Source: Aalborgiella sp043775055 | GTDB taxonomy: Bacteria; Pseudomonadota; Gammaproteobacteria; Burkholderiales; Burkholderiaceae_C | Direction: 5' to 3' | Length of the DNA: 12,944 nucleotides | Assembly (NCBI GenBank): GCA_043775055.1 | Contig: JAYVSU010000185.1 | Location: 1-12,944, forward strand | Part shown: one piece after another, positions 1 to 5,259 of the stretch | Layout of the letters: each line of letters begins with the position of its first letter | Numbering within the stretch: position 1 is the first letter of the stretch | Made by a program: the position numbers and the translations under genes | Notes under the pieces: model-generated | Seen by the model: the letters and a program-made list of their open reading frames with translations, nothing else | What the model was told of the DNA's origin: nothing | Databases searched by the model: none

Positions 1-93
1 GCTGTCGCTCAAACAACGTCAGCTTCCGCCTGACGGCACGGAGCTGGGGGCTGCCGTAGGTCAGTCCGCTTGAAGGAAGGGGTAGCCGTCTGG

Positions 94-753
94 TCACAGG
101 AGCTGTGGTGCGAGACTTCCGCTTCGGATTGCCTCCAAGGTAGCCAGCCTATGTTGTAGCTCGTCTTCACTCAGTAGATTGGCTCGATAGCGTGCTCTGA
201 GAAACGCTTCGGCCTGCTGCGAACCCTTTGCCTTGTTGCAGTTGTGGCAAGAAGCAACGACGTTGCGGTGCGAATTGTCGAGCTTTTCCGCTTGCGGAAC
301 CAAGTGGTCAAGCTCGCAGGTTTCGGCAGCAATGCTACGTAGGCAGTAGAAGCATGCATGGTTTTCTCTTGCTAGGAGAGTCGAGACGTAGCGCCGGTTA
401 CTGAAGAAGTCCAGGGACTCGATATCGACGCTTTCGGCGCTCACTGTCGGCCGGGAGAGAGCTGCGATTTCATCAGGCAGCAGCACATGAATGAGGTGGC
501 CGCTTCTCGACCTGTCTTCAATCTTTAGACACGTCTTGGCGTGGAGCGAGCGCAGCACTTCCCGAACTTTGAAGTCGCTGATCGGGAGAACCTTCGATAG
601 TGGCCCAACTGCGAATAGACCGGAGGACATACCTTTCATGCGCGTATGGCGCACGAGGTGAAGGTAGACCGTGCGCTCCCAAGGGTCGAGGGTCAATTGA
701 GGGAACAGAAGATCCTTAATATCTGCGAAGACGTTTTCCCATGAAACTTCCAA
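94..753 (-). CDS. winged-helix/HNH endonuclease, TTG start
   Basis: This 219-residue protein appears to join two domains. Residues about 20-92 look like a winged helix-turn-helix (a helix after LDPWERTVYLHL, then SDFKVREVLRSLH as a possible recognition helix). Residues about 130-180 form a zinc-type HNH nuclease: CFYC (134-137), ELDH (147-150) with the catalytic-type His, Asn164, and CHNC (169-172). Both zinc Cys pairs and the DH are intact, so DNA cleavage is plausible; the target is unknown. The start is TTG at 753, chosen because AAGGAG lies six bases upstream and no nearby ATG fits better. A 23-codon ORF ends inside this ribosome-binding region. HNH proteins of this kind occur in mobile elements, defence islands and as solitary genes; no integrase or methylase is visible in the window to choose between these. 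The HNH call is firm, the wHTH call moderate, the role unknown. Confidence 0.85.
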   Translation of the reverse strand: MEVSWENVFADIKDLLFPQLTLDPWERTVYLHLVRHTRMKGMSSGLFAVGPLSKVLPISDFKVREVLRSLHAKTCLKIEDRSRSGHLIHVLLPDEIAALSRPTVSAESVDIESLDFFSNRRYVSTLLARENHACFYCLRSIAAETCELDHLVPQAEKLDNSHRNVVASCHNCNKAKGSQQAEAFLRARYRANLLSEDELQHRLATLEAIRSGSLAPQLL

Positions 754-763
754 CGAAGACTCC

Positions 764-835
764 TTAAGATGGCTGACGTAATGTATACCGCAAAACTTGC
801 AACATAACCTGTGGGCTGCTAGAGAATCTGGTCAT
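764..835 (-). CDS. small upstream ORF / possible leader peptide of the HNH gene
   Basis: A 23-codon ORF (MTRFSSSPQV..., ending ...RQPS) starts at ATG 835, with AGGAGA about five bases upstream. Its TAA (766-764) sits in the string TTAAGGAG that forms the nuclease Shine-Dalgarno, leaving 10 bases between the stop and the TTG start of the nuclease gene. This is the geometry expected for translational coupling or a leader peptide. The peptide is basic (three Arg, no acidic residue) and I recognise no family. It could be chance: an ORF this short is common, and only the Shine-Dalgarno and the stop position favour it. Confidence 0.4.
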   Translation of the reverse strand: MTRFSSSPQVMLQVLRYTLRQPS

Positions 836-873
836 CTGAATCTCCTGAAAATGGCTGGTTGATTGGGCTACAC

Positions 874-903
874 GGTATACGTACCCAAGTCTACAGCACC
901 CAA
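874..903 (-). promoter_or_regulatory. possible promoter for the leader ORF and HNH gene
   Basis: Read on the minus strand, TTGGGT (903-898) and TATACC (879-874) are 18 bases apart and lie about 40 bases upstream of the leader ORF start. The -35 matches consensus poorly (TTG only). The -10 overlaps the half-site CGGTATAC (873-880), whose inverted partner GTATACCG is at 783-790 inside the leader ORF, so a repressor could act here. Weak prediction. Confidence 0.3.
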
Positions 904-963
904 ACCCCCTACAAAACTCCGCGCCTGTAGGTCAAAACTTTTATCAAACTACCAAATGAAGCT

Positions 964-1016
964 CCCCCTTTCCGTCCCGGCGGGGATGGAAAGGGGGTTG
1001 GGGGGATAGGTGGGGG
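964..1016. repeat. G-rich hairpin with quadruplex potential (REP-like)
   Basis: C-rich 964-978 pairs with G-rich 983-997 over 15 positions with one non-Watson-Crick pair (G974/T987) and a four-base loop (979-982). G-runs at 982-985, 993-997, 1000-1005 and 1012-1016 are separated by loops of 7, 2 and 6 bases, which fits a quadruplex of at least four layers on the plus strand. No T-run follows the hairpin on the plus strand, so it does not look like an intrinsic terminator in that direction. Its position in a gene-poor gap resembles REP-type extragenic palindromes; membership of a genomic family is inferred. Confidence 0.6.
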
Positions 1017-1056
1017 AAACAAACCAGCTACGCAAGTAAAACCAGCAGCTACAAAT

Positions 1057-1098
1057 CACTATAAATATCATAGCTAAATAGGCAGCAAATACGCCGGC
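1057..1098. repeat. AT-rich repeat, copy A
   Basis: This 42-base block matches 10232-10273 (inside the FAD oxidase gene) at 30 of 42 positions without gaps, same orientation. It contains CTAT-N7-ATAG (1059-1062 / 1070-1073) and ends in CGCCGGC. On the minus strand both copies read in one frame with the pattern AGxxxAxLAxxFIx. Here the frame belongs to a 62-codon hydrophobic ORF (949-1137) that begins inside the rpoH terminator and that I do not call a gene. The remaining bases between the HNH leader region and rpoH hold the G-rich hairpin, this repeat and the terminator, and nothing else I can support. Confidence 0.5.
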
Positions 1099-1118
1099 CA
1101 AAGCCAAAAAAGGCATTA

Positions 1119-1152
1119 AAAAAGGCCCCTTATTCACACAAGGAGCCTTTTT
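1119..1152 (-). terminator. intrinsic terminator of rpoH, probably bidirectional
   Basis: The arms 1119-1130 and 1141-1152 pair with one mismatch (1127/1144) around the ten-base loop TATTCACACA. On the minus strand the stem ends in a run of six T, 20 bases past the rpoH stop codon. On the plus strand it is followed by five T, so it could also work in the other direction. Confidence 0.8.
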
Positions 1153-1172
1153 GACGAAACTTGACCTAAGTT

Positions 1173-2147
1173 TTACGCAAACTCAGCCAACGTTTTCTTC
1201 ATCTTCTTCATAGCCGCCACTTCAATCTGGCGAATCCGCTCGGCGCTCACGCCATACACCGCTGCCAAATCGTGCAGCGTCATACCACCTGAGCTGTCGT
1301 CGTTGACCTTCAACCAGCGCTCTTCCACGATGCGGCGGCTGCGTTCGTCCAGGCTGGCTAGGGCGGCTGCGATGCCATCGCTGGCCAAGACGTCGCGCTG
1401 GTGCGCTTCTATCATCTGGGTTGGCTCGTGGCCGGTGTCAGACAAATAGGCAATCGGGCCGAAGGCCTCTTCACCGTCGTCGGACGGGCTGGGGTCCAGC
1501 AGCACATCGCCGCCAGAGAGGCGCATTTCCATCTCGATCACTTCTTCAGGTTTGACGTTCAGCGTCTTGGCCATCAGGCCTATTTCGCTTTCAGAAAGGG
1601 TTGCGCTGTGGGTTTCGTCACCCAAGGCTGCAGCATCGGCCTTGTAGCCCTGCTTCATGGAGCGCAGGTTGAAGAACAACTTGCGCTGCGCCTTGGTGGT
1701 CGCCATTTTGACCATGCGCCAGTTTTTCAGCACGTATTCGTGGATTTCAGCCTTGATCCAGTGCATGGCGTAGCTCACCAAGCGCACGCCCTGGTCAGGG
1801 TCAAAGCGTTTGACGGCTTTCATCAGGCCGATATTGCCTTCTTGAATCAAGTCGCCATGCGGCAAACCGTAGCCCAAATACTTGCGGGAGACCGAGACCA
1901 CCAAGCGCAGATGCGACAAAACGAGCTTTTCGGCGGCATCTAAGTCGTTGTTATCACGCAGGTTTTTGGCAAAGCGCTGCTCCTCCTCTAGGGTGAGCAT
2001 GGGCATGCGGTTGGCTGCCGTGATGTAGGCGTCAAGGTTGCCCAGCGTGGGCGTCATGGCCCACGGTGTGGCGACTGCCAGCGTGTTGGCAGCAGCAGGA
2101 TTGATAGCTTGCAAAGTATTCACATTTGCGGGAATAACTAGAGACAT
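1173..2147 (-). CDS. rpoH: RNA polymerase heat-shock sigma factor RpoH (sigma-32)
   Basis: This 324-residue sigma factor directs RNA polymerase to heat-shock promoters (chaperones, proteases). Sigma-70 region 1.2/2.1 begins near GNLDAYITAANRMPMLT (36-52). Region 2 runs to about 150 and includes HGDLIQEGNIGLMKAV and RLVSYAMHWIKAEIHEYV. The family-diagnostic RpoH box QRKLFFNLR is at 154-162, and region 4.2 has its HTH at about 291-316 (LHDLAAVYGVSAERIRQIE). It is longer than the E. coli protein (284 residues) because of an N-terminal extension of about 30 residues and a longer segment between regions 2 and 4. The start at 2147 has AAGGAG seven bases upstream. The gene stands alone, with its own terminator downstream and a CIRCE operator upstream, so HrcA repression in addition to RpoH-level control is inferred. 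Confidence 0.97.
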   Translation of the reverse strand: MSLVIPANVNTLQAINPAAANTLAVATPWAMTPTLGNLDAYITAANRMPMLTLEEEQRFAKNLRDNNDLDAAEKLVLSHLRLVVSVSRKYLGYGLPHGDLIQEGNIGLMKAVKRFDPDQGVRLVSYAMHWIKAEIHEYVLKNWRMVKMATTKAQRKLFFNLRSMKQGYKADAAALGDETHSATLSESEIGLMAKTLNVKPEEVIEMEMRLSGGDVLLDPSPSDDGEEAFGPIAYLSDTGHEPTQMIEAHQRDVLASDGIAAALASLDERSRRIVEERWLKVNDDSSGGMTLHDLAAVYGVSAERIRQIEVAAMKKMKKTLAEFA

Positions 2148-2186
2148 TAAAGGACTCCTTGGAACAAAATGATGATCCGATTCGCT

Positions 2187-2216
2187 ATATTAGCACTCTC
2201 TAAGACGGAGTGCTAA
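2187..2216 (-). promoter_or_regulatory. CIRCE operator (HrcA site) overlapping the rpoH promoter
   Basis: TTAGCACTC (2190-2198), nine bases, GAGTGCTAA (2208-2216) is an exact match to the CIRCE consensus TTAGCACTC-N9-GAGTGCTAA bound by the HrcA repressor. On the minus strand a plausible promoter lies on it: TTAGCA (2216-2211), 18 bases, TAATAT (2192-2187). Transcription would then start near 2180, about 33 bases before the rpoH ATG. HrcA bound here would cover both promoter elements. The operator is seen directly; the promoter is inferred. Confidence 0.93.
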
Positions 2217-2248
2217 GCCTATAAGTTCAATAACCTACAAGAAATAAG

Positions 2249-2276
2249 TTATTAATAACCCGTTGGTTAGTAATAA
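2249..2276. promoter_or_regulatory. inverted repeat between rpoH and the Crp/Fnr gene
   Basis: TTATTAATAACC (2249-2260) and GGTTAGTAATAA (2265-2276) are inverted repeats matching at 11 of 12 positions around CGTT. The repeat lies in the divergent gap, 33 bases upstream of the CIRCE right arm and about 56 bases before the regulator's start. It could be an operator for the Crp/Fnr gene or an AT-rich upstream promoter element. No T-run marks it as a terminator. The binding protein is unknown. Confidence 0.45.
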
Positions 2277-2332
2277 TTGTAGACCTCGTAGTCGTCGCCT
2301 GCAAGTCTCGCCATGCAAAGATCGTGTAAAGA

Positions 2333-3025
2333 ATGTCAGCTGTCTACGGGCTGCTGAGCGGCATAATGCAGGCACTTATGGCTGACTTGGTTTCCATCTA
2401 CCCGTCTTTAGCGCACGTTTCACCTACTTTGAAGAGTCTGTGCGCCACAGTCATTCCTATGGTAGTCCCAGCGGGCACGGTGTTGTTTGAGGAAAATCAA
2501 CCCTGTCAAGGATTTCCGATGATCTTGGACGGCGAGGTGCGGGTTTCGCGCCGCTCGGGCGAGGGGCGCTCGCTAGAGCTGTACCGCGTGCTGCCGGGCG
2601 AGCTGTGTTTGGTGTCCTCAGCTTGCTTGTTTCGGGACGACCCGTTGTCGGCCTACGGTGTCGCCACCCTTGAGACGACTTTGATACTGATTCCGCCGGC
2701 CGTTTTTCACCAATGGCTAGAAACACCGCTGTTTCGCAACGAGGTACTGGGGCTGTTTGCCTCGCGCATGGCCGATTTAGCCAGTTTGATAGACGCTGTC
2801 GCCTTTCGCAAACTCGACCAACGGCTGGCAGCGGCCCTCTTGGGCCATGGCCAAGAGTTGAGCCGAACCCACCAAGATTTGGCCGATGAACTGGGCACCG
2901 TGCGTGAAGTGGTGACGCGACTGCTGCATCGTTTTGAGCGCGAAGGCTGGATTGGCCTCTCACGCGAGCACATTCATATCAGCGACAGCGCCGCTTTGCG
3001 AGCCTTGGCCGCTGGTCAGATGTGA
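2333..3025 (+). CDS. Crp/Fnr-family transcriptional regulator
   Basis: This 230-residue regulator has an N-terminal cyclic-nucleotide-binding-type beta barrel (about 35-125, with PAGTVLFEENQPCQGFPMILDGEVRV), a dimerisation helix (about 133-157) and a C-terminal winged HTH (about 160-217). The recognition helix TVREVVTRLLHRF carries R191, E192 and R196, matching the triad (R180, E181, R185) with which E. coli CRP reads TGTGA half-sites. Cysteines at 37, 58, 92 and 98 leave redox or sulfur sensing possible, but the N-terminal four-Cys FNR iron-sulfur pattern is absent. No clear cAMP-pocket motif is visible. A TGTGA-N6-TCACA site lies just downstream, before the DUF2892 gene. The start is uncertain: ATG 2333 has a weak Shine-Dalgarno, and ATG 2378 (MADLVSIYPS) is a good alternative. 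Confidence 0.9.
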   Translation: MSAVYGLLSGIMQALMADLVSIYPSLAHVSPTLKSLCATVIPMVVPAGTVLFEENQPCQGFPMILDGEVRVSRRSGEGRSLELYRVLPGELCLVSSACLFRDDPLSAYGVATLETTLILIPPAVFHQWLETPLFRNEVLGLFASRMADLASLIDAVAFRKLDQRLAAALLGHGQELSRTHQDLADELGTVREVVTRLLHRFEREGWIGLSREHIHISDSAALRALAAGQM

Positions 3026-3081
3026 AAAAGAAATTAGCAAGTTTGACCTTCATCAAGCGCGGATGCTTCCGTGGGCGGTTG

Positions 3082-3097
3082 TGTGACTCAAGTCACA
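3082..3097. promoter_or_regulatory. CRP-type palindromic operator
   Basis: TGTGACT-CA-AGTCACA is a perfect 7+7 palindrome and an exact fit to the CRP consensus TGTGA-N6-TCACA. It lies 57 bases after the regulator's stop and 72 bases before the DUF2892 start. The adjacent regulator has the CRP-like R-E-R recognition triad, so it is the first candidate to bind here; a global CRP homologue elsewhere is the alternative. If it activates at -41.5, transcription would start near 3131. Any -10 there (TTCAAT, 3119-3124) is weak. Confidence 0.75.
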
Positions 3098-3168
3098 GAC
3101 TTAATACAGCAGGGCGCGTTCAATAGCGCTGTTGACACACTGTTCATCACTATTTAGAAGGAAAAAAT

Positions 3169-3378
3169 ATGAAAATCAATATGGGCGGTTTAGACCGCAT
3201 GCTGCGCGCTATCGTTGGCTTGGTGCTTTTGTACTTAGCCTATGCAGGCAACTTTGCCACCTACGCTTGGGCTGGTTATGCCGTGGGTGCGTTGCTGCTT
3301 GGGACAGCGGCGATTGGCTGGTGCCCACCGTACGCGATGTTTGGCTGGAGCACCTGCTCGGTCAAAACCAAGAGCTAA
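3169..3378 (+). CDS. DUF2892 (YgaP-like) inner-membrane protein
   Basis: This 69-residue protein has the DUF2892 pattern: an N-terminal MKINMGGLDRMLRAIVGL, two membrane helices (about 10-28 and 33-51) separated by a short turn, and a conserved WCPPY...STC ending (Cys52, Cys63). DUF2892 is also the membrane part of E. coli YgaP, where it is fused to a rhodanese. A role in sulfur or cyanide/sulfide handling is therefore often suggested but not shown by this sequence. The start has AAGGA about seven bases upstream. The gene follows a CRP-type operator and precedes the rhodanese-domain gene trhO, but a candidate promoter in front of trhO suggests separate transcription. Confidence 0.9.
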   Translation: MKINMGGLDRMLRAIVGLVLLYLAYAGNFATYAWAGYAVGALLLGTAAIGWCPPYAMFGWSTCSVKTKS

Positions 3379-3470
3379 ACGCAGCCGCGAGAGTGCAAAT
3401 TTGAGCCAAGGTGCTGCAGTTCATTTTGCGGCTGCTTGATGTACGTCAGTGATTAGGGCGTCGCTGCCGA

Positions 3471-3476
3471 TAAAAT
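3471..3476 (+). promoter_or_regulatory. -10 element giving a near-leaderless trhO transcript
   Basis: TAAAAT lies eight bases before the ATG at 3485, so a transcript from it would begin almost at the start codon. No Shine-Dalgarno is visible before that ATG, which fits a leaderless mRNA. No good -35 is seen at the expected distance (3448-3453, AGTGAT), so confidence is limited. Confidence 0.4.
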
Positions 3477-3484
3477 ACGAAGCT

Positions 3485-4498
3485 ATGACAGCATCCACAG
3501 CAAGCCTTTCTACCGTGCAACCGTATTTGACGGCAGCCTTTTACAAATTCGTCGAATTAACTGATTTTGCGGATTTGAAAGCACCGCTGTTGGCGTTTTG
3601 CGAGTCGCACAACGTCAAAGGCACGATTTTGCTGGCCAACGAAGGCATCAACAGCACCATCGCTGGGCCAGAGGCGGGCGTTCGCGCTGTGTTGGCCTAT
3701 TTACGGGCTGACCCACGGCTGGCAGCGCTGGAGCACAAAGAGTCTTGGTCTGACAAACCGCCGTTTTACCGCATGAAGGTCAAGCTCAAGCGTGAGATTG
3801 TCACCATGGGCGTGCCAACCGTGAACCCCAACGAAACCGTGGGCAAATACGTCAAGCCGCAAGACTGGAATGCCTTGATTTCTGACCCCAAGGTGCTGGT
3901 GATTGACACCCGCAACACCTATGAGGTTGATATTGGCACCTTCAAAGGCGCGGTCGACCCGCGCTTGAAGAGCTTTTCGCAGTTTCCTGAGTGGCTGATG
4001 GCGCAACCGCAGATTGCCGAATCTGAAGCCAAAAAGGCCAACGAGATCGACAAAAAGACCAAAGTCGCCATGTTTTGCACTGGCGGCATCCGCTGTGAAA
4101 AATCAACAGCTTTCCTCAAAGCCCAAGGTTTTGATGAGGTTTACCACCTTGAAGGCGGGATTTTGAAGTACCTGGAAACTGTGCCCGCAGAGCAAAGCTT
4201 GTGGGAGGGTGAGTGTTTTGTGTTTGACGAGCGCGTCACCGTCGGCCAAGGCCTGAAAGTTGGCGACTACGGCTTGTGCCGCGCTTGCCGCGAGCCCATC
4301 AGCCAAGCGGACATGGCGTCGCCGTATTTTGTGTTGGGGCTGAGCTGCCCGCATTGCCATGACAGCAAAACACGTGAGCAAATTGACCGCTTCAAAGAGC
4401 GTCAGCGGCAAGTTGAGCTGGCTAAAAAGCGCGATGAGCCGTATATCGGGGTGAAATTGCCACCTCGGCAGAAGTTCATCAAACCCGTCAAAGAATAA
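3485..4498 (+). CDS. trhO: tRNA uridine-34 hydroxylase TrhO (UPF0176, rhodanese domain)
   Basis: TrhO (E. coli YceA) catalyses oxygen-dependent hydroxylation of uridine 34 in tRNA anticodons, a step toward cmo5U/mcmo5U. The 338-residue product matches the family's length (about 350). It has an N-terminal ferredoxin-like domain (YLTAAFYKFVELTDF, then KGTILLANEGINSTIAG) and a rhodanese domain with VIDTRNTYEV and the active-site loop CTGGIRC (Cys198). A C-terminal extension carries two Cys pairs (CRAC 265-268, CPHC 288-291) that may bind zinc. The frame is open back to a GTG at 3449 (12 more residues). I prefer the ATG at 3485 because the upstream residues have no family resemblance and a TAAAAT box lies just before it. 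The next gene begins 14 bases downstream. Confidence 0.92.
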   Translation: MTASTASLSTVQPYLTAAFYKFVELTDFADLKAPLLAFCESHNVKGTILLANEGINSTIAGPEAGVRAVLAYLRADPRLAALEHKESWSDKPPFYRMKVKLKREIVTMGVPTVNPNETVGKYVKPQDWNALISDPKVLVIDTRNTYEVDIGTFKGAVDPRLKSFSQFPEWLMAQPQIAESEAKKANEIDKKTKVAMFCTGGIRCEKSTAFLKAQGFDEVYHLEGGILKYLETVPAEQSLWEGECFVFDERVTVGQGLKVGDYGLCRACREPISQADMASPYFVLGLSCPHCHDSKTREQIDRFKERQRQVELAKKRDEPYIGVKLPPRQKFIKPVKE

Positions 4499-4512
4499 AA
4501 GGGCGGCTGCGT

Positions 4513-5172
4513 TTGGCCCAAGTTCCCGCTCCCTTGCCCATCCTCTACTCCTTCAGGCGCTGCCCCTACGCCATGCGCGCACGGCTGGCGGTGCTGGCCA
4601 GCGGCATCCACGTCGAGCTGCGCGAAGTGGTGCTGCGCGACAAACCGGCTGAACTGCTGGCCGCATCACCCAAAGGCACGGTGCCGGTTTTGGTATTGCC
4701 CAATGGCGAAGTGATAGACCAAAGTCTGGACATCATGCTCTGGGCGTTGCGTCAAAACGACCCTGACGGCTGGCTACTGGGTGAAAAAGACAGCTTGAAC
4801 GACGCCTTGACCCAAATCGGTAAATTGGATGGTGATTTCAAATATCACCTTGACCGTTACAAATACCCGCAGCGCTTTTCAGGTGCTGATTCGGCTGCTA
4901 GCCAAGCTTTTTGCGCTCAATTTGTAGGTGAATTAGATGTTAAATTAGCTCAAAATAACTATCTTTTTAGTAGCAAACTATCAATATTAGACGCCAGCTA
5001 CATGCCTTTTATACGTCAATTTTCACGGGTTGATGCAGCGTGGTTTGCAGCGCAGCCTTGGCCGCATTTGAGGGCTTGGTTGGCTAAATTAGAAACCTCA
5101 GATGCGTTTGCTCGGGTAATGCGGGCCTACCCACAATGGGTAGCTGGCCAAGAGGGCGTTATTTTTCCTTAA
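4513..5172 (+). CDS. glutathione S-transferase-like protein
   Basis: This 219-residue protein has an N-terminal thioredoxin-fold GST domain (about 8-82) with RRCPYAMRARLA (Cys17 at the active-site position), a cis-Pro motif TVPVL (Pro58) and the glutathione-binding DQSLDIMLW. The C-terminal helical domain (about 95-205) includes DRYKYPQRF and ASYMPFIRQFSRVDAAWF. Substrates of this class are unknown; thiol conjugation or reduction is the family role. The start is taken as TTG 4513, with a weak Shine-Dalgarno in AAAAGGGCGG, because the first ATG (Met21) lies inside the thioredoxin motif. It is 14 bases behind trhO and probably cotranscribed. Residues about 126-160 are encoded by AT-rich DNA with TTA, CTA and ATA codons unlike the rest of the gene, yet the protein still follows the family there. 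Confidence 0.9.
   Translation: MAQVPAPLPILYSFRRCPYAMRARLAVLASGIHVELREVVLRDKPAELLAASPKGTVPVLVLPNGEVIDQSLDIMLWALRQNDPDGWLLGEKDSLNDALTQIGKLDGDFKYHLDRYKYPQRFSGADSAASQAFCAQFVGELDVKLAQNNYLFSSKLSILDASYMPFIRQFSRVDAAWFAAQPWPHLRAWLAKLETSDAFARVMRAYPQWVAGQEGVIFP
4888..4992 (+). repeat. AT-rich codon patch inside the GST gene (possible repeat remnant, copy C)
   Basis: Codons 126-160 contain three TTA, one CTA, one ATA and many A/T third positions, while the flanking codons favour CTG, TTG and G/C endings. The core around 4956-4983 (CTAT...TTTT...TAGCA) resembles the minus-strand reading of the AT-rich repeat found at 1057 and 10232, with small gaps. The similarity is weaker than between those two, so membership is tentative. 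Confidence 0.3.
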
Positions 5173-5259
5173 ATTCTTTCAAATTGTTGTGTTTTATGAA
5201 TCCAAGGCGGCAACTAGCTGCGTATACCTTGGGCAAACATCAACAACTTAGGAGTTTTT

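Noticed and set aside
2..73. A plus-strand open frame reaching a TGA at 71-73, which could be the 3' end of a gene entering from the left and convergent with the HNH gene.
   Set aside because: Only 23 codons are visible, another plus frame is open nearly as far, and no family is recognisable. Bases 1-93 otherwise show only short hairpins.
949..1137. A 62-codon minus-strand ORF with a hydrophobic N-terminal half (possible small membrane protein).
   Set aside because: It begins inside the rpoH terminator and runs through the AT-rich repeat and the G-rich hairpin. The open frame is explained by these elements, and the only purine-rich string before an internal ATG is part of the terminator stem.
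2101..2116. A TAGCTT-containing stretch in rpoH as another copy of the AT-rich repeat.
   Set aside because: Only a few bases match and the flanks share nothing with the two good copies.
3132..3156. TTGACA followed by TATTTA upstream of the DUF2892 gene as a sigma-70 promoter.
   Set aside because: The spacing is 13 bases, too short for a normal sigma-70 promoter.
3132..3404. A 90-codon plus-strand ORF overlapping the DUF2892 gene.
   Set aside because: It is a shifted-frame shadow: DUF2892 has a clear family match and its own Shine-Dalgarno.
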